Shown here piece by piece: positions 51,967 through 61,489 of a stretch of DNA of 64,000 nucleotides. This DNA comes from Haemophilus sp. CCUG 60358 (GTDB taxonomy: Bacteria; Pseudomonadota; Gammaproteobacteria; Enterobacterales; Pasteurellaceae), in contig NZ_LZOZ01000017.1 in the NCBI RefSeq assembly GCF_001679485.1, positions 1-64,000 on the forward strand, in the 5' to 3' direction. The notes under the pieces were generated by a model that was not told the origin of the DNA, searched no databases, and worked only from the letters and a program-made list of their open reading frames with translations. Every line of letters begins with the position of its first letter. Within the stretch, counting starts at the first letter, position 1. The position numbers and the translations under genes are program-made.

Positions 51967-53202
51967 TCAACCACCGAAGTCATCTAATAAGATGTTCTCA
52001 TCTTCAACACCGAGGTCTTTCAACATTTTGATTACCGCAGCGTTCATCACCGGAGGTCCACACATGTAGTATTCACAATCTTCTGGTGCTTCATGATTTT
52101 TCAAGTAGTTTTCATAAAGTACGTTGTGAATAAAGCCGGTATAACCAGTCCAGTTATCTTCCGGTAACGGATCAGATAATGCCACGTGCCATGTAAAGTT
52201 TGGATTTTCTGCTTGAAGCTGATCAAAATCTTCCACATAGAACATTTCACGTTTAGAACGTGCACCATACCAGAATGACATTTTACGTTTAGAGTGTAAA
52301 CGTTTTAATTGGTCAAAGATATGAGAACGCATTGGTGCCATACCCGCACCACCACCGATGAAGACCATCTCATTATCGGTTTCTTTCGCGAAGAATTCAC
52401 CGAATGGACCTGAAATTGTCACTTTATCACCTGGTTTTAATGACCAAATGTAAGAAGACATTTGACCTGGAGGTGCATCAGGCTGACGAGGTGGAGGCGT
52501 TGCAATACGCACGTTAAGCATAATGATGCCTTTCTCTTCTGGGTATGAAGCCATAGAGTAAGCACGGATAATATGCTCGTCCACTTTAGACACATAACGC
52601 CATAAATCGTATTTGTCCCAATCCTCATGGTATTCTTCTGGAATATCAAAATCTTTATAGTAAACCGTATGTGGATCAGCTTCGATTTGGATATAACCAC
52701 CTGCACGGAAAGGTACTTCTTCGCCTTCAGGAATCGCTAATTTAAGCTCTTTAATAAAGGTGGCTTTGTTATCGTTAGAAATAACGGTACATTCCCATTT
52801 TTTCACGCCGAAAATTTCTTCTGGAAGTTCAACGTCCATATTGCCTTTTACATTCACTTGGCAAGCTAAACGATAGCCTTCTTTTGCTTCACGTTTATTA
52901 ATATGAGAAAGCTCAGTTGGAAGAATTTCACCACCGCCACTTTTTACTTTCACAATACATTGGCCACAAGAGCCACCGCCACCACAAGCAGAAGAAACGA
53001 AGATACCCTTACTTGCTAAAGCACCAAGTAATTTGCCGCCAGCTGGTAAAGTGATCGCTTTTTCAGGATCATCATTAATAGAAATGGTGATGTCACCAGA
53101 ATCCACTAATTTTGATTTAGCGAATAAAATAATCGCAACGAGCACTAAAAGGATAACCGTAAATGCCGCAACACCTAATAATAAAATTGAAGATTCGCTC
53201 AT
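51967..53202 (-). CDS. nqrF: Na+-translocating NADH:quinone reductase subunit F
   Basis: 411 residues. An N-terminal membrane helix anchors a [2Fe-2S] ferredoxin domain ([12 protein letters not shown], then LACQV for the fourth Cys). FAD-binding [11 protein letters not shown] and NADH-binding domain ([27 protein letters not shown]) follow. It is the NADH entry point: hydride to FAD, then electrons to 2Fe-2S. Last of nqrABCDEF, each separated by -8 to +10 bp. Confidence 0.97.
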   Translation of the reverse strand: MSESSILLLGVAAFTVILLVLVAIILFAKSKLVDSGDITISINDDPEKAITLPAGGKLLGALASKGIFVSSACGGGGSCGQCIVKVKSGGGEILPTELSHINKREAKEGYRLACQVNVKGNMDVELPEEIFGVKKWECTVISNDNKATFIKELKLAIPEGEEVPFRAGGYIQIEADPHTVYYKDFDIPEEYHEDWDKYDLWRYVSKVDEHIIRAYSMASYPEEKGIIMLNVRIATPPPRQPDAPPGQMSSYIWSLKPGDKVTISGPFGEFFAKETDNEMVFIGGGAGMAPMRSHIFDQLKRLHSKRKMSFWYGARSKREMFYVEDFDQLQAENPNFTWHVALSDPLPEDNWTGYTGFIHNVLYENYLKNHEAPEDCEYYMCGPPVMNAAVIKMLKDLGVEDENILLDDFGG

Positions 53203-53212
53203 TTATGCCTCC

Positions 53213-53809
53213 TTATAACTGAATTCCAGAGAATGACATAAAGCCAAGCGCCATCAAGCCTGCAGTAATAAAGGTAATCCCTAATCCTTTTAAGCCTGCC
53301 GGTACATCGGCATATTTCATTTTTTCGGTTAAGCCTGCAAGTGCAACGATTGCTAACATCCAACCTAACCCTGCACCCACACCATAAACTGCAGATTCTG
53401 CAAAAGTGTATTCACGTTGTACAGCAAAAGATACACCACCAAAGATCGCACAGTTTACAGCGATAAGTGGAAGGAAAATACCTAATGCGTTATAAAGTGC
53501 TGGGAAGAATTTATCTAAAGTCATTTCAAGTAATTGAACAAGACCCGCAATAATCCCGATAAAGGTAATAAAGTTTAAAAACTCAAGGCTTACACCTTCT
53601 ACCAATGCGCCATCCTTTAATACATGTTCGTATACAAATTGGTTCGCAGGCACCGCAATACCAAGTACCACTGTTACCGCAACACCAAGGCCAAACGCCG
53701 TAGAAACTTTCTTAGAAACTGCAAGGAAAGTACACATCCCTAAGAAGAAAGAAAGCGCCATGTTTTCAATGAAGATCGCCTTCACGAATAGGCTAATATA
53801 ATGTTCCAT
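53213..53809 (-). CDS. nqrE: Na+-NQR subunit E
   Basis: 198 residues with six membrane helices. Conserved [13 protein letters not shown] carries one of the Cys ligands of the NqrD/E iron site. Homologous to NqrD and to RnfA. Four bases separate it from nqrD. Confidence 0.96.
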   Translation of the reverse strand: MEHYISLFVKAIFIENMALSFFLGMCTFLAVSKKVSTAFGLGVAVTVVLGIAVPANQFVYEHVLKDGALVEGVSLEFLNFITFIGIIAGLVQLLEMTLDKFFPALYNALGIFLPLIAVNCAIFGGVSFAVQREYTFAESAVYGVGAGLGWMLAIVALAGLTEKMKYADVPAGLKGLGITFITAGLMALGFMSFSGIQL

Positions 53810-53812
53810 TGA

Positions 53813-54442
53813 TTATTTCTCCTGTTGCTCAGGTTTCCACGTTCTTAAGCCCCAAATAACGAAGCCGATAATAAAGAACGCACTTGGTGCAAGAAGGAAT
53901 AAACCGTTTGGTTGATACCAACCGCCGTCTTGAATCGTTTGGAATACAGGGAAACCAAATAAACGACCAGAACCGATTAATTCACGTAATGTAGCGACAA
54001 TTAATAAGATCGCACCATAACCTAAACCATTACCGATACCATCAACAAAGCTTTCTAGCGGAGGTGATTTCATCGCAAACGCTTCTGCACGACCCATTAC
54101 GATACAGTTTGTAATGATAAGGCCAACGAATACAGAAAGCTGTTTAGATAAACCATAGGCATAAGCTTTTAATACTTGGTCAACCAAGATTACTAAAGAT
54201 GCGATAATCGCCAGTTGCACAATGATACGGATACTATTTGGAATATAGTTACGAATCAATGAAATGAACAAACTGGAGAAACCGGTTACCAAACTTACCG
54301 CAATCGCCATAACGATTGCTGTTTGTAATTGGGTCGTTACCGCTAATGCAGAACAGATACCCAAAATTTGCAAGGCAATCGGGTTATTTTTAACAATAGG
54401 ATCGAATAAAAGACCTTTTAAGTTTACTTTTGCATCAGCCAT
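53813..54442 (-). CDS. nqrD: Na+-NQR subunit D
   Basis: 209 residues with six membrane helices. The typical [13 protein letters not shown] contains a Cys for the Fe site, and [20 protein letters not shown] is conserved. Forms, with NqrE, the centre of the Na+ channel. Its ATG shares one base with the nqrC stop. Confidence 0.96.
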   Translation of the reverse strand: MADAKVNLKGLLFDPIVKNNPIALQILGICSALAVTTQLQTAIVMAIAVSLVTGFSSLFISLIRNYIPNSIRIIVQLAIIASLVILVDQVLKAYAYGLSKQLSVFVGLIITNCIVMGRAEAFAMKSPPLESFVDGIGNGLGYGAILLIVATLRELIGSGRLFGFPVFQTIQDGGWYQPNGLFLLAPSAFFIIGFVIWGLRTWKPEQQEK

Positions 54443-55233
54443 TATTTGATTTCTCCTGCTTTAAATTTCGCTAAGAATGGACCAAAGCCATTTTGGCTGA
54501 ACCAATAATCAAATGAACCTTGAACACCGTTACTGGTTAAAGTTGCACCTGATAAACCATCTACACCGTGCTCTTTATCTGCAGCAGAGCTACCTTTGTA
54601 GATTTTGAATTTTTGGTTACCTTGCTCATCGAATAATTTTTTATCGACAAACTGTGCTTGCCAACGAGGGTTAGCAATTTCGCCCCCAAGACCGGCTGTT
54701 TCACCTTGATCATAGTAAGTAATACCTTTGATGGTATTTGCATCTGGCGCAACTGAAACGAAACCGTACATAGTTGACCATAAACCGCGACCATACATTG
54801 GTAATACGACTTGGCTTACATTGCCTTGCTCATCTTTTACAAGATAAACACGTGCTTGATTTGCACGAACTTTAATCCCTGCTTTATCTGCTTCAGCTGG
54901 AATTGCTTGGCTTTTTGCAGGAACTTTAATGGCATCTTTAGGTTCAAATTTGCTGATTTCTTCTGCTGAAGCTTGAACGTAATCACCACTTTGCAAATCG
55001 ACTAAACGAGGTTCAATAAATTTGTTGTAAGTGTCTTTGATTACTGATGCATTATCTTCTTTCATTAATCCGGCAACAGTTAAAATGTTACGTTGAACGT
55101 CGAGTGCTTTTTGTTCATCTTGTTTGGATTTTAATGCTACTGCAGCACCAGAAACCACGATAGAACACACTAAACTTAGCAACACAACAACGGTAACTGT
55201 ACCGCTAACGCTATCTTTATTAAATTTAGCCAT
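54442..55233 (-). CDS. nqrC: Na+-NQR subunit C
   Basis: 263 residues from ATG 55233 ([16 protein letters not shown]), overlapping nqrB by 8 bp; a longer in-frame extension overlaps nqrB further and is not used. One N-terminal membrane helix, then a periplasmic FMN-binding domain with SGAT in [15 protein letters not shown], where the Thr carries covalent FMN placed by ApbE. Confidence 0.95.
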   Translation of the reverse strand: MAKFNKDSVSGTVTVVVLLSLVCSIVVSGAAVALKSKQDEQKALDVQRNILTVAGLMKEDNASVIKDTYNKFIEPRLVDLQSGDYVQASAEEISKFEPKDAIKVPAKSQAIPAEADKAGIKVRANQARVYLVKDEQGNVSQVVLPMYGRGLWSTMYGFVSVAPDANTIKGITYYDQGETAGLGGEIANPRWQAQFVDKKLFDEQGNQKFKIYKGSSAADKEHGVDGLSGATLTSNGVQGSFDYWFSQNGFGPFLAKFKAGEIK

Positions 55234-56461
55234 TTGTTCTTGCTCTCCGACGTTTGATATTTGCTTGAACCACGATGTAGTCGAAAATTGGTGCAAATAA
55301 GTTTGCAAATAAAATCGCTAACATCATCCCTTCTGGATAAGCTGGGTTCACGGTACGAATTAATACCGCCATCACGCCAATTAACGCACCGTACCACCAT
55401 TTACCTGTGTTGGTGAATGAAGCTGACACAGGGTCGGTTGCCATGAAGATCATACCAAGTGCAAAACCACCTAATACAAAGTGCCAATGCCAAGGCATTG
55501 AGAACATTTGGTTAGAATCAGAACCGATTAAGTTGAATAAGGTTGCTGTACCAATCATACCGATCATGACACCAGCCATAATGCGCCAAGAAGCAATACG
55601 GGTGAATACAATTAACGCACCACCGATTAATAACGCAAGCGTTGAAACCTCACCCATTGAACCAGGAATATTACCGATGAATGCATCCATCCAAGTAATA
55701 GGTTGACCAGTTACAGTGTGTTGTAATGCTGCTTGACCACCTTGAGACCATTGCGAAAGTGCGGTTGCACCAGAGAAACCATCTGCAGCAGTCCATACTA
55801 AGTCACCGGAAATTTGAGCCGGATAAGCAAAGAATAAGAATGCACGTCCAGCAAGCGCTGGGTTCATAAAGTTACGACCTACACCACCGAAGATTTCTTT
55901 CGCTACCACGATACCAAAGCTGATACCAAGTGCAGCTTGCCATAATGGCAATGTTGGTGGAACGATTAACGCAAATAAAATGGTTGAAACGAACATCCCT
56001 TCATTTACTTCATGACCACGCACTACTGAGAACAATAATTCCCAAATCGTACAAACAGTGAATACCACTAAGTAAATTGGTAAGAAGAAGATCGCCCCTA
56101 ATGCCATTTTTGAACCCCAAGTTGCATTATTGGTTAAGTCTAAACCTAATGAACTTGCAAGCGCATAGTGCCAATCGTTAGCAATTAATTGATCTAAATT
56201 GCCTAATTGATTTAAAGCTGGAATCGCTTGGTTACCCACGTTATACATCCCGTAAAAAATCGCAGGGAACAACGCAAGGAAAACCGTAATCATCATACGT
56301 TTTGAGTCTAACGCATCACGAACGTGTGTGTTTTTGTGCGTTACCGTACCTGGTGTATAAAGCAAGGTATAAATCGATTCAAAGATCGGATAAAGCTTGC
56401 TGTATTTACCGCCTGGTAAAAACGCGGGTTCCATTTTTTCAAAAAGATTTTTTAAACCCAT
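55226..56461 (-). CDS. nqrB: Na+-NQR subunit B
   Basis: 411 residues with about ten membrane helices. FMN is bound covalently by Thr in [12 protein letters not shown] (SGAT motif), and [20 protein letters not shown] is conserved. It contains the quinone/riboflavin site and part of the Na+ path. Starts two bases after nqrA. Confidence 0.96.
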   Translation of the reverse strand: MGLKNLFEKMEPAFLPGGKYSKLYPIFESIYTLLYTPGTVTHKNTHVRDALDSKRMMITVFLALFPAIFYGMYNVGNQAIPALNQLGNLDQLIANDWHYALASSLGLDLTNNATWGSKMALGAIFFLPIYLVVFTVCTIWELLFSVVRGHEVNEGMFVSTILFALIVPPTLPLWQAALGISFGIVVAKEIFGGVGRNFMNPALAGRAFLFFAYPAQISGDLVWTAADGFSGATALSQWSQGGQAALQHTVTGQPITWMDAFIGNIPGSMGEVSTLALLIGGALIVFTRIASWRIMAGVMIGMIGTATLFNLIGSDSNQMFSMPWHWHFVLGGFALGMIFMATDPVSASFTNTGKWWYGALIGVMAVLIRTVNPAYPEGMMLAILFANLFAPIFDYIVVQANIKRRRARTNG

Positions 56462-56463
56462 TT

Positions 56464-57807
56464 TTAACCTTCCTTCTCAATCTTATCTAATACTTGACGC
56501 AAGATTGAACCGTATTCATATTTGCCCGGGCAAACGAAAGAACATAACGCTAAGTCTTCTTCATCTAATTCAAGACAACCTAACGCTTGTGAACCGTCGG
56601 TATCGCCCACGATTAAATCACGTAATAATAATGTCGGTAAAATATCCAACGGCATCACGCGCTCATAGCTACCGATTGGTACCATTGCACGCTCACCACC
56701 ATTTTCTGCGGTAGTGAAGTTGAATAATTTCTTACCGAAGTGACCCAATACGGTACGGGTAATCGAATATTTGTTCGATTGTGGAGTGATCCAACCTAAG
56801 AACTCTTTCTCATTACCTTCTGCAATCACAGAAACTTGTAATGCATAACGACCTAAATAGTCGTGAGCATCTTTTGCTGTTTGACCACAAAGCACAGAAC
56901 CAGAAATCACACGGTTATTACCGTCTTTTAACTCACCTGCCGTTAATTGAGAAAGGTTAGCACCTATTACTGTACGAACTAGACGAGACTCTTTCACTTG
57001 CGGACCAGCAAGAGAAACAACGCGCTCAACATAAAGTTCGCCCGTAGTGAATAATTTACCTACAGCAATCACATCTTGGTAATTGATGTGCCATACGGTT
57101 TTATGAGCACCAACCGGATCGATAAAGTGGATATGTGTGCCCACTAAGCCTGCAGGATGGACACCACCAAAATCATGTACTTTTAGGTTAGCTAAATCCA
57201 CGGTTGGGATATTGCTATCGCCAGCTTTACATAGATTTAATGGTTTATTTGGGAATAGACGACTTAATACAGTTAAACCGTCAATAAAATCTTGCCAATG
57301 CTCTTTTAACACCGCCTCTGGATTTGCCGCCAAAGGATTGGTATCCATCGCATTTACAAACAGAGAAGAAGGTTCTGCATCTACGGCAGGCACTTTGCTG
57401 AACGGACGAGTGCGGAACGCTGTCCACAAACCGGATTCAACGAGGTTTTGTTTAACTTGTTCAGAAGAAAGCGTATTGAGCTCACCTGCGTTATATTTAG
57501 CGAAAGTAACTTGATCGTTACCTTGCACATCAATGACCACAGATTGTAATACACGTTTTTCGCCACGATTAATTACAGTGATAGTACCACTCGCAGGGGC
57601 TGTGAAAACCACTCCAGGGTTTTTCTTGTCTTCAAAAAGCACTTGGCCTTTTTTCACGACATCGCCTTCGCGTACCTTCATAGAAGGACGCATACCCACA
57701 TACTCTTCACCAAGAATCGCAACCTGATTCACAGCGTTACCGCTATGGATTACTTGTGCTGGTTTTCCTGCAATAGGAAGGTCCAAGCCTTTTTTGATTG
57801 TAATCAT
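56464..57807 (-). CDS. nqrA: Na+-NQR subunit A
   Basis: 447 residues. The N-terminus [40 protein letters not shown] (lipoyl-like barrel) and a C-terminal Cys region ([20 protein letters not shown]) are typical. Cytosolic subunit that affects ubiquinone binding. First gene of the operon. The complex couples NADH oxidation to Na+ export and is the main respiratory entry in Haemophilus. Confidence 0.96.
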   Translation of the reverse strand: MITIKKGLDLPIAGKPAQVIHSGNAVNQVAILGEEYVGMRPSMKVREGDVVKKGQVLFEDKKNPGVVFTAPASGTITVINRGEKRVLQSVVIDVQGNDQVTFAKYNAGELNTLSSEQVKQNLVESGLWTAFRTRPFSKVPAVDAEPSSLFVNAMDTNPLAANPEAVLKEHWQDFIDGLTVLSRLFPNKPLNLCKAGDSNIPTVDLANLKVHDFGGVHPAGLVGTHIHFIDPVGAHKTVWHINYQDVIAVGKLFTTGELYVERVVSLAGPQVKESRLVRTVIGANLSQLTAGELKDGNNRVISGSVLCGQTAKDAHDYLGRYALQVSVIAEGNEKEFLGWITPQSNKYSITRTVLGHFGKKLFNFTTAENGGERAMVPIGSYERVMPLDILPTLLLRDLIVGDTDGSQALGCLELDEEDLALCSFVCPGKYEYGSILRQVLDKIEKEG

Positions 57808-58133
57808 ACTGTTTGCACTACTTTTCTAGGTTAAAAACACGATTGCAATCAAAGCCTATGCCTTAAGAGCAATCTCGCGATTGAGCGTGACAGAAAACAC
57901 TTTGAGATCAAAGCATTATTAACTGACACATAAGTTTAAAAACTCAAATCTGTTTGATTTCTCGACGAGTAAGGAATCACTCACACATCCAGAAATTGAA
58001 ATTCGAAAATTAAAAGCGCCTTATTCTATCGGAAAATGGGCTTTTATTCCACTTTACCCCCCCATTTTTTGTGAAATATTTGTGAACTTTTTAGACAGAT
58101 ATTTATCTGGAGTAAAAATAAATCTCCATCAAA
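57808..58133 (-). promoter_or_regulatory. Leader and promoter region of the nqr operon
   Basis: About 325 bp with no gene on either strand. On the minus strand a TAGAAT (58027-58022) is a possible -10, with no clear -35. A 7-C/7-G run is at 58057-58063. CTTTGAGATCAAAG at 57899-57912 and GATTGCAATC at 57841 are short dyads that may bind a regulator. A transcript from the -10 would have a leader of about 200 nt. Confidence 0.4.
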
Positions 58134-58173
58134 ATAAGAAGAGAGAACGCTTATCGCCTTCTCTCTTCTTATG
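58134..58173 (-). terminator. Terminator of bolA
   Basis: A perfect 12-bp stem, AAGAAGAGAGAA (58137) with TTCTCTCTTCTT (58159), loop of 11 bases. On the minus strand it is followed by ATTTTGATG, about 32 bp after the bolA stop. Confidence 0.85.
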
Positions 58174-58204
58174 AAAATCTAATATAGGGAACGTAAGGGA
58201 ATAC

Positions 58205-58516
58205 TTACTGTCCAACACCAAGACAATTTGGTGATTTTGGAAATGCTTCACCTAGGCTCTCCCATTCGCTTTTTGTATAAAGATGAAGCGCTAATGCGTG
58301 AATGCCATTTTTTAAATCATCGGCAAAAAGTTGGTAAAGTTTTTGGTGGCGTTGCACCTTGCGCATACCTTCAAAAGCATCGCTGACAATCACTAATTTA
58401 AAATGAGAATCAGCCCCTCGACCGGAACTGTGCATATGGCTTTCATTCTCTACCGTAACAAAGTGCGGTTGAAATTCGACTTGAATTCTCTCTAATAATT
58501 CTTGTTGTTTTGACAT
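58205..58516 (-). CDS. bolA: BolA family protein
   Basis: 103 residues from ATG 58516 (GGGAG upstream). Class II KH-like fold with NESHMHSSGRGADSHFKLVI, FEGMRKVQRHQKLYQLFADD and GIHALALHLYTKSEW, which are BolA hallmarks. The conserved His in the loop is a ligand for Fe-S binding with monothiol glutaredoxin. In E. coli BolA affects shape and biofilm. It is divergent from the yajG-like gene, as in E. coli. Confidence 0.94.
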   Translation of the reverse strand: MSKQQELLERIQVEFQPHFVTVENESHMHSSGRGADSHFKLVIVSDAFEGMRKVQRHQKLYQLFADDLKNGIHALALHLYTKSEWESLGEAFPKSPNCLGVGQ

Positions 58517-58600
58517 AAATAAACTCCCTAACTTTTTGCTATACATTCAGCGTTAAGTTTGTAAGAATAACACAAATTAACCTAATTCAATGAGGAAATT

Positions 58601-59200
58601 ATGAAAGTAACAAACAAAATCAAAGCATTATCAACAATGACGTTGGCGGCTGCAACATTATTTTTAGCAGGTTGCCAAGCACAATCTAATACCTTAACTT
58701 TTGCGCCTCAATCACCGACTGCATCAATGAATATTAACCAATCCGCAGTGGTAACAGTTAATACTCGCGATTCTCGTCCACAACAAGAAATTGCAACTTA
58801 TACTAAATCAGGTGAGCTGATTAAATTAAACGCCTCACCAAGCGTTACTCAACTTTTCCAACAAGTGATGCAACAAAATTTAGTTAGTAAAGGTTTCCGT
58901 ATTGGACAAGCGAATAATGCGAATGCTGGCGTAACTGTTGATGTAAAAGAATTCAACGCTAAAGTGGAGCAAGGTAATTTACGTTATACCTTGAACAGTA
59001 AAATTCAAGCGGTTGTTTATGTACAAGGTCCACGCGGACAATACAACAAAACCTTTAATGCAACCCGTTCACAATCTGGCGCATTTAATGCGAGCAATGA
59101 TGAAATTCAAAAAGTGTTAGGCGAAACCTTCAAAGATATTGTTAATAATATTTATCAAGATCAAGAAGTTACTAACGCAATTAATCAATATACTAATTAA
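58601..59200 (+). CDS. yajG: YajG family lipoprotein
   Basis: 199 residues, lipobox LAGC (Cys 25), followed by conserved [10 protein letters not shown] and [20 protein letters not shown], the YajG pattern. Ribosome site GAGGAAA. In E. coli yajG neighbours bolA divergently, as here. Function unknown; it should be attached to the outer membrane. Confidence 0.9.
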   Translation: MKVTNKIKALSTMTLAAATLFLAGCQAQSNTLTFAPQSPTASMNINQSAVVTVNTRDSRPQQEIATYTKSGELIKLNASPSVTQLFQQVMQQNLVSKGFRIGQANNANAGVTVDVKEFNAKVEQGNLRYTLNSKIQAVVYVQGPRGQYNKTFNATRSQSGAFNASNDEIQKVLGETFKDIVNNIYQDQEVTNAINQYTN

Positions 59201-59230
59201 TTAAAAGTAATGTGTCCTTTTCAATAATAC

Positions 59231-59259
59231 TTGACGAAAGCGCCTTTCAAGCGTAACAT
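59231..59259 (+). promoter_or_regulatory. Strong sigma70 promoter of corA leader
   Basis: TTGACG at 59231-59236, a spacer of exactly 17 bp, and TAACAT at 59254-59259. The predicted transcript start near 59266 gives a leader of about 247 nt to corA. Confidence 0.72.
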
Positions 59260-59275
59260 TCGCCCGATTTTTTAA

Positions 59276-59353
59276 CGAGAAGGACACACACTTTGGACAG
59301 TCATAGTCGATACCGAATATCGCTTTAGACTCTCGCCTCTTATCAGCGAGAGT
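59276..59353 (+). promoter_or_regulatory. corA leader: short ORF followed by a hairpin
   Basis: After a ribosome-like GAGAAGGA (59277) comes a TTG-started 11-codon frame (59293-59328), MDSHSRYRISL, ended by TAG. Immediately after it, ACTCTCGC (59329) pairs perfectly with GCGAGAGT (59346). A leader peptide beside a hairpin upstream of an Mg2+ transporter suggests translation-linked control, as reported for Salmonella corA and mgtA. The link here is inference. Confidence 0.5.
59293..59328 (+). CDS. Possible corA leader peptide, 11 residues
   Basis: TTG start, MDSHSRYRISL, TAG stop, with GAGAAGGA 9 bp before. Too short for statistical support, and the TTG start is weak. Its location within the long leader and before a perfect stem is the only evidence. 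Confidence 0.35.
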   Translation: MDSHSRYRISL

Positions 59354-59512
59354 TCGCTGGTAATCAATTTACCTTTCTTCGGCATCTTTTATCGAACGAA
59401 CCCCATTTTTAAAACATACAAAAATTTAACCGCACTTTTCTCTAGTGCCAATTTCGTTTGATCTTTTTTTGTTCACAGTTGGATCTTCATAATCCCAAAA
59501 GGAGTATGACCA

Positions 59513-60460
59513 ATGATTAACGCTTTTGCCATTAACGATTCCCGCTTGCTTCGTATTGATGACGAACCAGCCGATCTTAGCTCTGCCATTTGGTTAGATT
59601 TGCTGGAACCGACTGGGGAAGAACGTGAAATGTTGCAAGAAGGCTTAGGACAAAGTCTCGCCTCATTCCTCGAATTAGAAGATATCGAAGCATCCGCGCG
59701 TTTCTTTGAAGACGAAGACGGCTTGCACTTGCACTCATTCTTTTATTGTGAAGATGAAGAAAACTACGCTGACCTCGCGAGCGTAGCGTTTACTATTCGT
59801 GATGGCCGCCTATTTACCTTGCGTGATCGTGAATTGCCAGCATTCCGTTTATATCGTATGCGTTCCCGTAGCCAGCGCTTATTCGAATGTAATGCGTATG
59901 AAGTCTTACTCGACTTATTTGAAACCAAAATTGAGCAATTAGCCGATGTTATCGAAAACGTTTATGCCGATTTGGAAAAATTAAGTCGCGTAATTTTAAA
60001 CGGTACGCAAGATGAAGCTTTCGATGAAGCCTTAAATACCCTAACAGAACAAGAAGATACCAGTTCTAAAGTGCGTTTGTGTTTGATGGATACACAACGT
60101 GCATTGGGCTTCTTGGTACGTAAAACGCGCTTACCGCCAAACCAGTTAGAACAAGCACGAGAAATCTTACGAGATATTGAATCCTTGCAACCGCATAATG
60201 AGTCTTTGTTCCAAAAAGTAAACTTTTTAATGCAGGCAGCAATGGGTTACATTAATATCGAGCAGAATAAAATCATGAAATTCTTCTCGGTGGTATCGGT
60301 TATGTTCCTACCGGCAACGCTTGTGGCATCTACTTACGGGATGAACTTTGAATTTATGCCGGAGCTCCATTTTAAATATGGTTACCCAATGGCTATTGGA
60401 TTAATGATTGGCGCGGCACTTACGCCTTATATCTATTTTAAACGGAAAGGTTGGTTATAA
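59513..60460 (+). CDS. corA: Magnesium/cobalt transporter CorA
   Basis: 315 residues. The GMN selectivity motif is in [13 protein letters not shown], between the two C-terminal membrane helices, with the long cytosolic helix EQARE...[20 protein letters not shown] before it. CorA forms a pentameric channel for Mg2+, Co2+ and Ni2+. Ribosome site AAAGGAG. The stop overlaps the start of the next gene (TAATG). Confidence 0.96.
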   Translation: MINAFAINDSRLLRIDDEPADLSSAIWLDLLEPTGEEREMLQEGLGQSLASFLELEDIEASARFFEDEDGLHLHSFFYCEDEENYADLASVAFTIRDGRLFTLRDRELPAFRLYRMRSRSQRLFECNAYEVLLDLFETKIEQLADVIENVYADLEKLSRVILNGTQDEAFDEALNTLTEQEDTSSKVRLCLMDTQRALGFLVRKTRLPPNQLEQAREILRDIESLQPHNESLFQKVNFLMQAAMGYINIEQNKIMKFFSVVSVMFLPATLVASTYGMNFEFMPELHFKYGYPMAIGLMIGAALTPYIYFKRKGWL

Positions 60461-61005
60461 TGGAAATTTCCCAAACTGCATTATTTTTAGGATCGATTAT
60501 CGATCTGTATTGTTTAGTGTTAATTTTACGCGTATGGCTTCCCTTAGCGAACGTGGATTATTACAATCCTATTTCTCAATTTACACTGAAATTTACCCAA
60601 CCGGTTATTGCGCCATTACGTAAAGTTTTTCCTGTGGTGAAAAAAGTGGAAACTGCGGCACTGTTTTTAGTCTTCTTGCTTTGCGGACTAAAATCGATTC
60701 TCTTTGGCGGATTAAATCTCAGTTTCTTCTTGCTATTGGGCATATTAGGACTAATTAAAAATATCGGTGTAGCCATTTTCTATGTGTTAATCGCCGGTGC
60801 AATTTTAAGTTGGTTTAATCGTGGCAATAATCCTGCATTCTATGCGTTATATCAACTTACCGAACCATTATTGAAACCCATTAAACGCATTTTACCAACT
60901 GTGGGCGTGATTGATTTTTCACCGATGGTTATCGCTATTATCCTGTTATTTTTGAATAATCTCTTTTACGACTACTTCCAGGTTTTATGGGCAATCGCCG
61001 CTTAA
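60460..61005 (+). CDS. yggT: YggT family membrane protein
   Basis: 181 residues from ATG 60460, overlapping the corA stop by one base. Two YggT units, each with a pair of helices (LFLGSIIDLYCLVLILRVWL, FYVLIAGAILSWF, and TEPLLKPIKRILPTVGVIDF). It is probably involved in osmotic or envelope homeostasis; the biochemical role is not known. Translational coupling with corA suggests one mRNA. An uptake signal overlaps the stop. Confidence 0.9.
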   Translation: MEISQTALFLGSIIDLYCLVLILRVWLPLANVDYYNPISQFTLKFTQPVIAPLRKVFPVVKKVETAALFLVFLLCGLKSILFGGLNLSFFLLLGILGLIKNIGVAIFYVLIAGAILSWFNRGNNPAFYALYQLTEPLLKPIKRILPTVGVIDFSPMVIAIILLFLNNLFYDYFQVLWAIAA

Positions 61006-61033
61006 AGTGCGGTCAAAAATAACATTATTTTTT

Positions 61034-61060
61034 CGGGCTGGATTTTCCAGCCCTTATTGT
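61034..61060 (+). terminator. Probable terminator after yggT
   Basis: GGGCTGGA TTT TCCAGCCC at 61035 is followed by TTATTG, a short T tract, 30 bp past the yggT stop. Readthrough into yggU is possible. Confidence 0.6.
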
Positions 61061-61083
61061 AAATGTGGTGAGTAAATTTAGTT

Positions 61084-61371
61084 ATGTCAGCAATCGAACA
61101 AACATCTGAAGGACTACGCCTTAAAATCATTTTGCAACCCAAAGCCAGTAAAGATCAAATTGTGGGATTGCATGATGATGAACTCAAGATCACGATTACG
61201 GCTCCACCTGTTGATGGTCAAGCAAATGCTCACTTGATGAAATTTTTGAGTAAAGCATTCAAAGTACCTAAAAGTGCAATCATACTTGAAAAAGGTGAAT
61301 TAAACCGACATAAACAAGTTTGGATTCCTTCGCCTAAATTAATTCCATCTGAAATTCAAAATCTCTTATAA
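61084..61371 (+). CDS. yggU: DUF167 / YggU family protein
   Basis: 95 residues ([51 protein letters not shown]), the typical YggU fold of unknown function. The neighbour is yggT, as in E. coli. No other domain. Confidence 0.92.
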   Translation: MSAIEQTSEGLRLKIILQPKASKDQIVGLHDDELKITITAPPVDGQANAHLMKFLSKAFKVPKSAIILEKGELNRHKQVWIPSPKLIPSEIQNLL

Positions 61372-61489
61372 AATCAGCAAAAAAATCACCGCACTTTCTA
61401 CCAATTTTCCCTGTTTTACGCTATCCTATATCACATTTTACAAATCAAAACATGCCGCAAAGTGCGGTCAAAATTTAAGGTGATTTTCT

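Noticed and set aside
57899..57912. FNR-like or CRP-like site upstream of nqrA
   Set aside because: The dyad CTTTGA-GA-TCAAAG has wrong spacing for FNR (TTGAT-N4-ATCAA) and does not match CRP; recorded only as a dyad.
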